Positions 53,993 to 64,000 of a stretch of 64,000 nt of DNA are shown here, piece by piece. The stretch's first letter is position 1; each line of letters opens with the position of its first letter. The DNA lies in the NCBI GenBank assembly GCA_032158295.1, contig CM063248.1, positions 15,672,787 to 15,736,786 of the forward strand, read 5' to 3'. Below the pieces are notes generated by a model, which worked only from the letters and a program-made list of their open reading frames with translations, was not told the origin of the DNA and did no database searches. A program made the translations under genes and the position numbers. The DNA is from Pycnopodia helianthoides (Eukaryota > Echinodermata > Asteroidea > Forcipulatida > Asteriidae).

Positions 53993-54105
53993 GTTTGCCC
54001 TGGTGTTTCTGGCAGGGACAGGGTTGGTAGCAAATTGCAGCGCATCACCTTGTATGTAAACCCTTACAGGGTGCTATCTAAATTAAATAAATGGGTCTCA
54101 TTGAC
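53993..54105 (+). mobile_element. SINE A 3' fragment
   Basis: It has GTTTGCCCTGGTGTTTCTGG and GCACCTTGTATGTAAACCC-like segments of SINE A, without the head. Confidence 0.65.
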
Positions 54106-54829
54106 ATTGTCATACATAATTCAATCATTCATAATCATAGCAAGCTCTGCTGTCCGCATACCTTTCTTTAATAAGTGCTTGTGACACTTGTGTGTATTTA
54201 ACACTTGTGTGTATTTAACTATTTATATCAAGTTTTCAAATGACGAGCCCATTCCTTTCCCAAGCATATGTCCTGCCCAAGCCCCAGCCCATTCCCCGCC
54301 CCTACTATTACTAAGCACATTCTCCTCCCTCATGCCCTTTCCACTGCACCAAAGCGCATTCCCCGCCCCCTAATTTACTGCATACTTTGCAGGGACGGAC
54401 TCGGCAACTTAAATCACTGCTTTGGGATTTGACCAAAATGGTTAACGACCTACCTTTTCTCAGTCAGGAAGATCAACTTTACAGTAGCAAATGGTGATAA
54501 GAGTCAGCCACACTACACCTGGGCTTACATGTCTTGTCCATTCAACCTTTTAATTTTCAACCTTTTAATCTAAAAAGTGTGAAGAGGTCACGACATTAAC
54601 AACAAAGTCCCATTTTCACAGCAATAGAATTTCGTGTTGTCAGATCATACAAAAGCAGCACGTAACTCATTTTAGTCGGGTACCCCAACAACCGATGTAT
54701 GTTTGTATTTGAATATTTAGCAAGAACACTATGTATGAGTCATGTCCTGTACCCAGACGACTTTAATGATTTGTTATAATGAGGAATTTAGTCTGGTATG
54801 AATACTATTTCGCCACTATCTAAATCACC
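54106..54829 (+). promoter_or_regulatory. Upstream region of the TMEM272-like gene
   Basis: The transcription start must lie here or further up. No clear TATA box is seen. A C-rich stretch lies at 54260-54370. The region may be shared with ATP7, whose first coding exon is 4 kb away on the other strand. This is inferred from position only. Confidence 0.35.
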
Positions 54830-54871
54830 ATGGCCGCTGCCGAGGAAGGACCGATTGTACTTAGAGAAGGG
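54830..54871 (+). CDS. TMEM272: TMEM272-like exon 1 (coding part)
   Basis: It encodes MAAAEEGPIVLREG, then donor GTAAGA at 54872. The ATG lies in CACCATGG, a good initiation context. The exon is short and phase 0; the 5' UTR extends upstream to an unknown point. Confidence 0.78.
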
Positions 54872-57800
54872 GTAAGAAAACATCTATTGAGCAAACCCGT
54901 CCAGGAATTTCAGTATCTTCTACGCTACTTGAACTTCAGTCGTATTTTGAGGGTCTTAAAGGCTTCAAATTTCTGTGAAAATAGTGTTGCTTTTCAGCAT
55001 GTTTTTCCAAGTTTATTAAGTTGGTTTAGCGGCTCGTTTCCTTCGTTATGACATAACTTAAGTTCACACTCACAGTGGTCATCACGCACCACTTTAGTGA
55101 GTCGACTCAGTAAGTCCGGAAAACCCCTTTGACATATTTACATATCGCATTACAAGTTGAATCAACTCAAATACAGCTTTTATGGTTATTGTTCTCAAAA
55201 ATGTAGTGTCAAAAAGCGATTGAAATGCAAAAAAAAAAAAAAACATAATATCGTGGTCAGGTGATAGCCCCATCATAATTTCATTAAAAAAAAGTGATAC
55301 TTTATTTTATATTTATGTGTTTTTATATTTTATAACTATCTCATTCTCACCATGCCAGTGGGCTGCCAGTGGGCTGCCAGTGCCAAAGTACTCTGCTGGC
55401 AGAGCTCTCTGTCGCCGGACACATTTTACAAGACAAACGGCAGGGATATTTTTCAAGATGGTTGCCAAGTTTTTTATGGTGTGCTCAAGTAAAAAAATAC
55501 GGTATACTTATTTTAGAATTGATTTTTTTTGTCAGAGATTGAAAAATTTATCCTTAAAAAAAGAAGAAGGCGGCCTCTAAAAAGGAAGCAGGCGGGGACG
55601 CTAAACATGTTTTGTTTTTTATGTGGCCTAAGTGTAACATAACAACTACACGTATTACTTAAACCTTAGGGTTGGAATAACCAGTTAATCGTAAAAAAAA
55701 AAAAAACACTTTGAAAATGGTTTCCAAATTTTCTAAACAGTTAAACCCTGATCAGGAACTTTACCTTAAAGACAAATACAGGTTTAATATATTGTCAACA
55801 AAAAAGTAACAAAATTTAAATTGGAAAGCTCACTTGCTGGAATACCAAGTAGTAGCTATCCTTCAGAAAAATGTGTCCATCTAAAATACGCTAAAATTTG
55901 AGGAAGTAATAAGGATGCAAAAACATTTAACTGGTTAATCGTTATATATTCGGTTTGCGGTAACACCATGTGCATAATATCTACTTTACTGTGTAGATTT
56001 TTGTTTTTAGAGAACTTGTCTTGCTATTTGTTCTACTACCGCGGAGTAGATTTTCGGAATTCGGGAGACTTCTCAGTTCTGAAAAGAACTGTTCTGCTTA
56101 TTAACTACTACCTGGGCGGGAGGTAGGAAATCGGCCTGGACTACTACTTTAGCTTTGTGGATCGGGGGGGGGGGGGACTTCTCGTAATTAACAGCATTGC
56201 CGTGGCAGTAGAATAAATAGCAAGACAAGTTCTCTAAAGAACAAAATCTACACAGCAAAGTAGATATTTATACACATGGTGTTACCGATAACCGAATATA
56301 TATTGATACCTCACCATGCAATGCCTTAAAACCCATATGGTTAATCGTTGAAACGAAAGTAATTGTTGAAAATGAAACAAATATTTCATTTTCAACATGA
56401 AACAAAACTATGCATTTCATTTTCAACTAAATTAGTTTCGGTTCAACGATGAATCGGTTTTAAAAATGTTCTGACATCTTTATTGTTTCTAAATCACCTC
56501 TGCAGATAAATGAAGCCAATAAAATAACAAATAAAAAGAATGCCAAACAAATAAATTTTGACCTTCCTTTTCTTGAAAATGTTATCCAGGAAGAACGATC
56601 GTTGGTGGAGCCATGGAGGTAGAATTAGACTTATTGATAATCTTTTCATACCGTACAAATTCAATCCCCTACTATTTGATTATATACATTTTGCTTTGTA
56701 CACCACCACACCTGAGGTTTGCGGTTTTTGTGACTGTGAAGACTAGCTATAGTGTTAAATTTTTAATCCCGATTGATCGTGGAAAGTGTGTTGTCATTTG
56801 CTTGAATTTTTACATGTCGGCTCAGAATTCAAGTTCAAATCGGTAGACACTGCATAGTGTTAGCCAGAGGGGTGTCTGGGTGTCTTTTGGACACCCTGTC
56901 TTAAATTTGGACACCTTGAATTGGTTAACCAGTAGTTCCGTTTAAAGCATTTAGAAAAATAAACGTTGATGCACAACCCTAAGAAGTAATACATGTATTT
57001 GTAGACTCCACATATCACCTAAGTTGCTTATTTCAATTGCAACAATTGAAATAAACCTGATATGAACATGTACAAAAAATCTCAGACAAAACATAGATCA
57101 TTTTTCATTGTTTTTTTACTCAAACGTATTCATCCAATCTATGAAATTTCACTCGGTTTTTGGTTGGGTGGTGGGACTGTTGAAAACAAGATGATGGAAA
57201 TAAATCTATTCATTTCAAACTTAACAATGAATAACTTTCCCCTTTAAACCAAACCCTACCCCTCCCCCTCCCACACACACATGTTTGTCGACCCGGTAAA
57301 TCAAGGGCTTCTCCTTGTTTTGTTTTTTCATTGTACACGAAAGTGGAACGAGGACATCTTCGCTGTGAAAGCACCCAGATCCCTCTGGGTCAAGCTCTCG
57401 ATTTCAGTGTGTATGTCTGCTGCCACACAACCATGTAATGAGAGACTGTGTAATGCATATTGTGCATGAGTTCCCACTGTACACAGCGTGATAGTTCAGC
57501 AGGTAGAATTGCCTTGAATGCACTTTGCACTCTAAGCTCATGTGATTAAGTAAACAGCTTGTCTACTTACATTAAAGATATGACAACATTCCATAAAGAC
57601 TGATGAGTAACAAAAAGTGTGTTCGAGTCTGATAAGGGCGTGTAATAATTTTACATTATTGGCTTTTAAATGTTGTTGGAAACAGTACTCTGTTGTCAAG
57701 CTCAACACCACGCCCTACTTCATCCATTACAAGGTTCGTTTACTCAAATATGAAATAATTTACCTGTATTGATTGCAGATGGATTTAAAGAGATAACAAC

Positions 57801-60800
57801 GGTAAAATTTCCTCTGTTGGTTTTTCATTGCTTAGGTAAACGGAGATCCTGAACTGGGTCTTACAAACAAAGTACTCCCTCCCCCTGACTACGGGACCAG
57901 TGTGAATATTACGTTCCCACAGGAGAATGAAGCACCACCTCCTAGGTACGAAGATGTTGCCAAAGGTGAGTAGATCCTCCTGAAATGGACCAAATGATGT
58001 GGAGATGTTGCAGCAGTCCGGGCCTTGGGTCGATTTCACAAAGCACTAAGATTCATCTTAAGATGAGTTATCAGTATTACCATAGTGATTTGTATTGTGA
58101 CATCACTCTTTGCTAAGCAACTGCGATGGATTTGCAGTTACGATCAGTCTGAACTCTTTGTGAAATCGAGCCCTGGACTTGCATAGCAGGGCCCAATATC
58201 ATGGCTCTGCTTTGAACTGCAGAATTCTGCGCTTACAGGGCCCTTTAAAGTGCACGATTATGTGGCATAAGTGCTGAATTCTGAGGTACGAGGGCCGTGA
58301 AACTGAACCTAGGTCCCTTGGGCTGTTACTACTGTTAACGCAGGTCTTGGGCCTTATGACCCTTAACCCTCCTACCTCTAGTGACTCTTGGCAACATTTT
58401 CCAGTGAGTTGACCAACCATTTGAAACCATTCGACTGCCAAGGTTGTGCACGGTGGCGCAACTGTGCACAGAACTAACTGTGCACTGTGTACATGCATTC
58501 CCTCATGGTATCATATCGCAGGCTGGCATAGTTTATCTATCATTTAAAACCACAGTGAATGGTATTGAATGGTCAGACAGCAAGAGGGTTAAGTGCACAA
58601 TTCTGTGGCATAAGTGCTGAATTCTGAGGTATGAGGGCCGTGAAACTGAACCTAGGTCCCTTGGGCTGTTACTACTGTTAACGCAGGTCTTGACCTTACG
58701 ACCCTTAAAGATAAGATACATGATTGCCAATTATATATAAAAATTGTTCGGGTCATGATAAAATGTTAACCTTTACCCTTAGACCCAGAGGCTGAAGGGG
58801 GTATTGTCATCACCTATGGTTAATGTCCGGACGATTGGACGTCAGTCTGACTGGGCACTCTTGTTTCCGGACTGTGTAACTTGAGTTAGAAGTGTGTAAC
58901 TTGGGTGGGGGTTGCCCTCAGTGAAAGGAAAGTTGGGATTATCTAAAGTTGGGATTGCTACATTTCACCCCAATAATTGGGGTGAAATGGTCAAAGGTCA
59001 CGATCACACGGTGATGAGTTATAGCCAAGTGGTTCTGACCGTAACTCCAGTTAGAAGTGACATTTGGGGCGGGGGAGGGGATCGCACTTTTTGGCATTCC
59101 TTCCAAGATCAAAAGGTCAAATGTCAAGGTCACGGTGGTGAGTTAATACATGTTTTCTGCATCATGACTGTACCAAAAAAGAGAAGGATGCTTCACGTTT
59201 CAATCACCCATGCGACCAGTGTCCCTAATTGTGCATCTCAGCGAGCGACTAGCCAGTCACAGGAGGGCACACTCAAGTCCTTAACAAAACAAGCCATTAT
59301 AAACAAGAGGGGATGAGAAAAAAATATGCAGTCCCTTGAAATTGATGGTGGAACCAACACACATCTCCCGATGCTTGTTTTTTATTAAACTGTTTGTTGT
59401 TGTTATTTCTTGCAGAGGCCCCTCCATCTTATCAAGATATATTTGGGCAGATGCAAGATGCCAAGAAGTCTTCTTCAACACCCATGGAATTCATCGCCAG
59501 AATCATCAGCATCTTGTTAAACACACGTAATTATTACAGAAGCTACTTCTCTTATATTCCACCTGAACCGTTGCCACTGCAACAAGATTAGTATGCAAAA
59601 AGCTATGATTGTTGATTCTTGTTATATTATCACTGACATCAATACTGTAAACGTGTCGAGTTTTGGACCGGGCTATGACAGACGTATTTTTAACAACCAG
59701 AACAGCTTTGGAGCACCCTCAATTTTGTGTGTGGTGGCTGACATGAATATCCACCCGGACATTCTATTGTGTAGCGTGCACAGGCAGGCCTCGAATATGC
59801 ACCTACTCTGCTACACTTCTTTTACATGTACAAAGAGGGACAGAAGGTACTGGAATTCATGTTCATATGTCCCTTTTTCTGGAGGTTATTGTGTAATCCC
59901 CAATTCCACACCTTTGTCCTTCTGTTATGCAAATGTGGCATACAAGAATGGACAGGCTGCCACCATTGTTTGCGACTGTATTCGTCTCAATGGAGGTACT
60001 TAGTCCAAGCGTTCGAAGATTCCAGCATACCATGGCAGACTTTCGGCTGTTGCTTATGGCAACAGTTTTGCAGTTCTTGTTGAGTGCATACTCATATTTT
60101 CTCACAAGACAACAAACAGCAAATCTCAGTGCTTATTATGTGAACCTTTGTTGTCTGCCCTTTTTCAAGTCAGGGTTTCGTTGTGGCAAGGAAAACAATT
60201 ACTCCAGAAGCTCCAAAAAGGCAAGGGCACGGACATGTTTTGGGAATACCAACATGAAGTGGTTAACAGGGAACAGTTAGAGAACTTGTTGCATACAACA
60301 GGCTGAACATATGAATGTGGGGTTTTGGACCATGAAATATAGCAGTCGCCTATAACGGGGCAAAGGAAAAAGGTGGGACTCTAGCAATGTAACCCATGAA
60401 CTCATTCAAGACAATTGATGCTTGGTTTGACTACGCATACAACAAGAAACTGTGTTTGAATTGTAGTCAGTTTTAGCACCAATCTTCGTGTATTTTTAAG
60501 GGTAAATAGTTAGTTGATGTCTATTTGTTTTCCTTTTTTCGTTATACAGTTTTGGTCACCATTGTTATTGCAATAATGCTGGCCATTCCAGTTGCCATGA
60601 TTGTGCTTGGTAAGTATTTATTGACATCAACACATGAAACCCTCCAAAATCCAACAGCATAAAACATACAGTGCCTCAGCAGCAAATCCTGTGAACTGTA
60701 AACAAAATTGTATGACAGGCCAAGGAATCAGCAAGCAATACATCAAGGCAACTGTTGGATGCCTCAAAGCATCTGTTGGATGCCTCAAGGCAACTGTTGG

Positions 60801-63800
60801 ATGTCTCAAAGCATCTGTTGGGTGCATCAAGGCAACTGTTGGATGTCTCAAAGCATCTGTTGGAAGTCTCAAAGCATCTGTTGGAAGTCTCAAATCATCT
60901 GTTGGATGCCTCAAGGCAACTGTTGGATGCCCAAATGCATCTGTTAGATGCCTAAATGCATCTGTTGAAACCACATTTTAAATTTGCCAAAGTTTCAGTT
61001 GATCATCGGTTTTTTCCCCCATGAAGTGGCCATATGCCAAGTACCTGTTCCAGGTAATTGAACCAACCACCAAGCTTTTTTATTCCAGTTAGTTGACCAA
61101 ACTGAACTAGTTCCAAATACTTGACTTAGCTGAACTTAACCCCCTAAATGCTAGTTCTTGTTAGTCGCCCTAACTGAACTGACTACCCAGTGCTATTTCC
61201 AGATAGTTGACCAAACTGAAAAAAACCACCAAGTTCTACGTTCAAATTTATTGACCTAACTGAACTGACCACCAAAAAGTGCTTAGACAGCAACACCCCC
61301 CCTTGGAAACAGTCGTGACGATTGATTATGTCTTTCTTTTAGTGACAATACGTAAACTCTATCCAAAGGGAAACAATTTTTTTTTACATTCCACCTTCCC
61401 CCACCCCCAACACCACCCCCAGATTCTAATCCTAAATGCACCACTGGATTCCTTCACACGGAGTTGATAACGCATCTCCCCACAAGTAAATCCCTGATTC
61501 TGTTCGAACACACAGGTGCTACTTATAGAAACGATTGTCCCATCGAACCCAAAATCCCTGTCTACCTGATGGTGACAGGCTCCTTCTATATCCTGAAATC
61601 CTTTATCGACCTCGTCACGAGGTGTCAGAAGAGAAGTCAGCCCGAGGGAGAAGCCGCCCCGTCCGAGGAAACCATAAACAAGAAAAACAATTTTAGCCGT
61701 CTCATAGGATGTTTTCTCTTTGCATTTTTCATCGCAGGTGAGTTTTTTGTTTTTCAATCCTCGTATAGTTTTCTTTGCCGTGGTAAGCGGCTTTATTGAC
61801 GGCTGAAAATCGGTTCATGTATGTGTGTAAGGGCAAGCCACAACTAGGGACCAGTAATGTGCCTATTTTTGACTTATTGGGGGCGCTGTTTGCGCTTGCC
61901 TCCATGCACATGCAGCCGCACTGAGGTCTAATAATGAAACCTCTCACATGTACCTCCTATTACCAGTATGAACTAGTAAGGCCAAAAAAAAAAGGGTTGT
62001 GTTTCCGGTTCCCCGACCGACCCTAGTTTTTACGCCGCGACCCTAAACTTTTTATTCCGCCTTTAAAAAAAACGGGGGGGGGGGGGAAACGGGACAAAAA
62101 GGGAAAAAAAACGAAAAAACAAAAACAAAAACCTATTTTACCTGGAAAATGTCTGACTTTTACCAATTTACCATGTTTTATGCAACATTTGAAATAAAAA
62201 CCTGAACATATCAAGAAGAATTTACAGATATCTCTGTGATTTGAGCCTGCGATGTCCAACAACTCGACTACGAGCGAAAACTACCCACAATGCAATGCGC
62301 ATGTGTGTACACGGCGCTGTGCGAAGCGCATTCCACGGGTTTGCGCAATTTAAAGATTGCGCACATTTTTGCAAAATTGGCCGCTCGAACTGCCAATCTA
62401 AGGAGCGCAGACTGAAGATTGCGAACAATTTGCAAGGTCGGGCAGATTAAAGGAACACGTTGCCTTCAGGTTGGGTGCTGTTAGGCGCTTTTGGGCTATA
62501 ACAAGCGTTTGATGTATAATGAGCACAGTCGGAAAGATGTTTAAAAAGAAGAATATAATGATCCACACAAACGTGCCTTAGAAATGCTTCGCTTTTGATA
62601 ACTTTCGCGAAACAAAACGCTCCGCCATTTATGGGAGTCAAGATTTTGACTCCCATAAATGGCGGACAAATTCTATTAGTCTTATTTCCAGTCGCAGCTG
62701 TTGAACTACGACTGAGCAATTATTTTATTAAAAATGTTACGATTACCATCTGTTTATTGTATTCCAATAAATATCCAGTTAATAAATGAATGAAAAAAGA
62801 AAGAAAAAACATACGTTAAATAATTAAGTAGCAAGTCCCCAGTCTCGGTCCGTCCGGGCGTCCAAGGACGTACCAGCAGAAGCAAAACCCCGCGGCCATA
62901 CCACCCATAGACCTCCCCCTGCATGCTGCAGTACAGTAGACGACGCGAAGACAGGGTTCTCGTACAATGTATGATTTTAGCGGGGCCAACCTAGTAACAC
63001 CGATGCTTTGTGTGGTGTAAGAAGGTCTGGTACCCGTTACTGTTATTGCATCGACGATCGTATTGACGGCTTGAAAACGTATACATTTCGCGGGACATGT
63101 CTCTGGGGTCAGAGGTCAATGTTTGTTTTTTTTAATTACCATTCACTAATTATAACACATTAAAGGTGTTTTATTGCAAGAACAACTCTTAATAAGTATA
63201 AGGAACACCTCCAAACAGTAAAATTTCATGAGATTTGAAGGCAACGTGTTCCTTTAACTGCCAAATCTGCAGAGCACAAACTGCAGTTTACGTGCAATTT
63301 TGCCTAATTTGTTGTGCAAATCCGTTAATTGCGCTCAACACATGAACGATCGTGGACGTATCGTCAATCGTATCAGAATAAAAAAAAACGCAAAATAAAA
63401 AAACTTTTCCGACCCTATTTTTAAATGACATGTAATCGGAAACAGAGCCCTTTTTTTGTTTGGCCTAATGTGCCTTCTTCTGACTTATTGCGTTAATAAT
63501 TTGAGCAATTTACCCGTAAAGATGGCGTCTATTGGGAACTGTTAATTCTTTTGAGTACACAGTGTGGAAAAATCCAAGAATTCCCACAAAGTGTTTAACA
63601 AAGTCCTCTGCACCATTTTCATACCAGGAAACGTGTGGGTCTACAGTAACTACCCTCCGAGTGATATTCCAACGGACCCCAAGTACTGCTTTGGACCCCT
63701 GTACTATTTGCATTCTGGATAATTACGAGTTGTTACATTCTGGTGGCCTGTGGCTGTTTGTGTGTTTGCTGCGCTGCTGGTGTCACCTCGGCTGTAAGTG

Positions 63801-63805
63801 AATAG
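54830..63805 (+). CDS. TMEM272: TMEM272-like four-pass membrane protein (whole gene, 6 coding exons)
   Basis: The function of this family is not known to me; it is widespread and expanded in invertebrates. Six GT-AG exons join in phase to about 247 residues. The cytosolic N-terminus has PPDY (30-33), PPRY (49-52) and PPSY (60-63), which are PPxY motifs of the kind bound by WW domains such as those of NEDD4-type ubiquitin ligases. Four hydrophobic segments follow: about 95-116, 127-147, 172-190 and 212-240. Family signatures are IAIMLAIPVAMIVLGATY, NDCPIEPKIPVYLMV, and CFLFAFFIAGNVWVY. The last exon carries a one-base deletion at 63707-63709. The gene is head to head with ATP7. The start codon has a strong context (CACCATGG). 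Confidence 0.9.
54872..55942. other. TMEM272-like intron 1, first part, nothing recognised
   Basis: It contains a short GTGGGCTGCCA duplication near 55360 and poly-A runs. No exon seen. Confidence 0.5.
55943..56303. mobile_element. Inverted-repeat element
   Basis: The left TATATATTCGGTTTGCGGTA and AACACCATGTG are matched inverted by the right end CATGGTGTTACCGATAACCG and AATATATA. 361 bp, no ORF of note. Confidence 0.8.
56304..57835. other. TMEM272-like intron 1, last part, nothing recognised
   Basis: Unremarkable AT-rich intron with several small low-complexity stretches. Confidence 0.5.
57836..57965 (+). CDS. TMEM272: TMEM272-like exon 2: PPxY motifs
   Basis: The acceptor TTAG ends at 57835. 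It encodes VNGDPELGLTNKVLPPPDYG and PPPRYEDVAK, with two PPxY motifs. The donor GTGAG follows 57965, phase 1, joining exon 3 to form KEAPPSY. Confidence 0.87.
58021..58172. mobile_element. Small MITE with GATTTCACAAAG ends
   Basis: It begins GGGTCGATTTCACAAAGCAC and ends CTTTGTGAAATCGAGCCC, inverted copies. A related copy is at 37835. Confidence 0.8.
58249..58704. mobile_element. Family P MITE (58363-58592) between two direct repeats of about 113 bp
   Basis: The MITE begins TTAACCCTCCTAC and ends GAGGGTTAA. The flank at 58249-58362 recurs at 58593-58704 with small differences, and TTAA borders all four junctions. Confidence 0.88.
58709..59415. other. TMEM272-like intron 2, nothing recognised
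   Basis: An open frame starting near 58912 exists on the plus strand but lacks similarity and lies inside an intron. Confidence 0.45.
59416..59526 (+). CDS. TMEM272: TMEM272-like exon 3
   Basis: It encodes EAPPSYQDIFGQMQDAKKSS, then MEFIARIISILLNT. The PPSY and the YxxIxGQ-AKK pattern are typical just before TM1 in this family. Phase 1 at the donor. Confidence 0.9.
59736..60090 (+). repeat. Dispersed repeat R, plus-strand copy
   Basis: Counterpart of 24725-25330 (minus). It produces an open frame of about 136 codons by chance or as a relic; it lies in TMEM272-like intron 3. Confidence 0.7.
60550..60609 (+). CDS. TMEM272: TMEM272-like exon 4: TM1
   Basis: This 60-nt exon encodes LVTIVIAIMLAIPVAMIVLG, the first membrane helix. 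Acceptor TATACAG, donor GTAAGT, phase 1. Confidence 0.9.
60740..60965 (+). repeat. 21-bp minisatellite, about 11 copies
   Basis: The unit is GGATGCCTCAAAGCATCTGTT with variants (AAGGCAAC, GGAAGTCTC). It lies in TMEM272-like intron 4 and is open in several frames on both strands, an artefact of a period divisible by three. Confidence 0.93.
61516..61737 (+). CDS. TMEM272: TMEM272-like exon 5: TM2 and TM3
   Basis: It encodes ATYRNDCPIEPKIPVYLMV, the TM2 region through SFIDLV, a charged cytosolic loop (QKRSQPEGEAAPSEE), then LIGCFLFAFFIAG (TM3). Acceptor ACACAG, donor GTGAGT, phase 1. No internal stop. Confidence 0.93.
61979..63467. mobile_element. Outer inverted-repeat element in TMEM272-like intron 5
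   Basis: The left AGGCCAAAAAAAAAAGGG and GTTTCCGGTT are matched inverted by AATCGGAAACAGAGCCC and TTTGTTTGGCCT on the right. It encloses the element at 62447-63257. Confidence 0.7.
62447..63257. mobile_element. Inner TTAA MITE with 17-bp perfect ends
   Basis: It begins TTAAAGGAACACGTTGCCTT and ends AGGCAACGTGTTCCTTTAA. It contains a perfect 20-bp-arm palindrome at 62622-62665. 811 bp, no transposase ORF. Confidence 0.88.
63628..63805 (+). CDS. TMEM272: TMEM272-like exon 6: TM4 and stop, with one-base deletion
   Basis: It encodes GNVWVYSNYPPSDIP and YCFGPLYY. A T is missing at 63707-63709. In the other register AFWIITSCYILVACGCLCV follows, a clear TM4, and the frame closes with SAVSE and TAG at 63803-63805. 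A GTAAGT at 63794 could instead be a donor, so a further exon beyond the window is possible. Confidence 0.85.
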
Positions 63806-64000
63806 AGTGTAGGGGGGGGGGAAGGGTACAGGAGGAAGGGTACGGGAGCTTTTGGTTGAAAACAGGTGTCGGTGTAAACAACGATTTTTGTATATGTGGG
63901 AAGAATTGAGGGATTGTTTGGTGGAGGATCGGTATGGTTTTTTGGGGGTAGGGTATAGAGTTATAGATGCACACCACTGGGGTATGTTCAGTATCTTCTG
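63806..64000 (+). other. 3' flank of the TMEM272-like gene, nothing recognised
   Basis: G-rich, repetitive-looking sequence after the stop codon. No polyadenylation signal was noted before the window ends. Confidence 0.45.

Noticed and set aside
58912..59316. Open frame of about 134 codons as a gene
   Set aside because: No recognised domain, low-complexity parts, and it sits within intron 2 of the TMEM272-like gene.
59593..60003. Open frame of about 136 codons as a gene
   Set aside because: It overlaps dispersed repeat R, which recurs at 24.7-25.3 kb with a broken frame, and it lies inside an intron of the TMEM272-like gene.

Overview
This window is eukaryotic animal DNA, most likely from an echinoderm and probably a sea star. 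The evidence is AT-rich, intron-rich sequence, GT-AG introns, many tRNA-derived SINEs and hairpin MITEs, and two recognisable multi-exon genes. The phylum is inferred from overall character; no alignment was run.

Gene 1 is on the minus strand and spans about 50.82 kb down to 18.07 kb. It is an ATP7A/ATP7B-type copper-transporting P1B-ATPase in 20 coding exons, about 1,495 residues. Exons 1-6 carry eight N-terminal heavy-metal-associated (HMA) domains with CxxC motifs, compared with six in vertebrates. Exons 7-20 carry the ATPase core: eight membrane segments, TGES actuator, CPC, DKTGT, SEHP, TGDN, GDGIND, and a tail with a dileucine and acidic cluster. Exon phases agree across nearly all junctions.

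Gene 2 is on the plus strand from 54.83 to 63.81 kb. It is a six-exon TMEM272-like four-pass membrane protein of about 247 residues with three PPxY motifs near the N-terminus. The two genes are arranged head to head, with about 4 kb between their start codons.

Layout: 1-18.07 kb is intergenic (a 93-bp minisatellite, SINEs, MITEs). 18.07-50.82 kb is the ATP7 gene. Its last intron (7.2 kb) holds a 43-bp satellite of 33 copies, an 18-bp array and a 116-bp array made from a MITE end. The intron after coding exon 15 holds tandem copies of that exon's own 3' end and splice donor. 50.82-54.83 kb is the shared 5' region, full of MITEs. 54.83-63.81 kb is the TMEM272-like gene, whose last intron holds nested inverted-repeat elements.

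Both genes contain single-base indels that break otherwise conserved frames (at least a dozen in ATP7, one in the TMEM272-like gene). They mostly lie in short homopolymers or next to G/C runs. Draft long-read consensus errors explain this better than decay of two unrelated genes, but raw reads must decide.

I found no convincing undescribed enzymatic or defence system. The most unusual structures are the eight-HMA copper pump, the duplicated splice sites around ATP7 exon 15, and two TTAA-flanked MITEs each sitting between TTAA-bounded direct repeats of about 104-114 bp.
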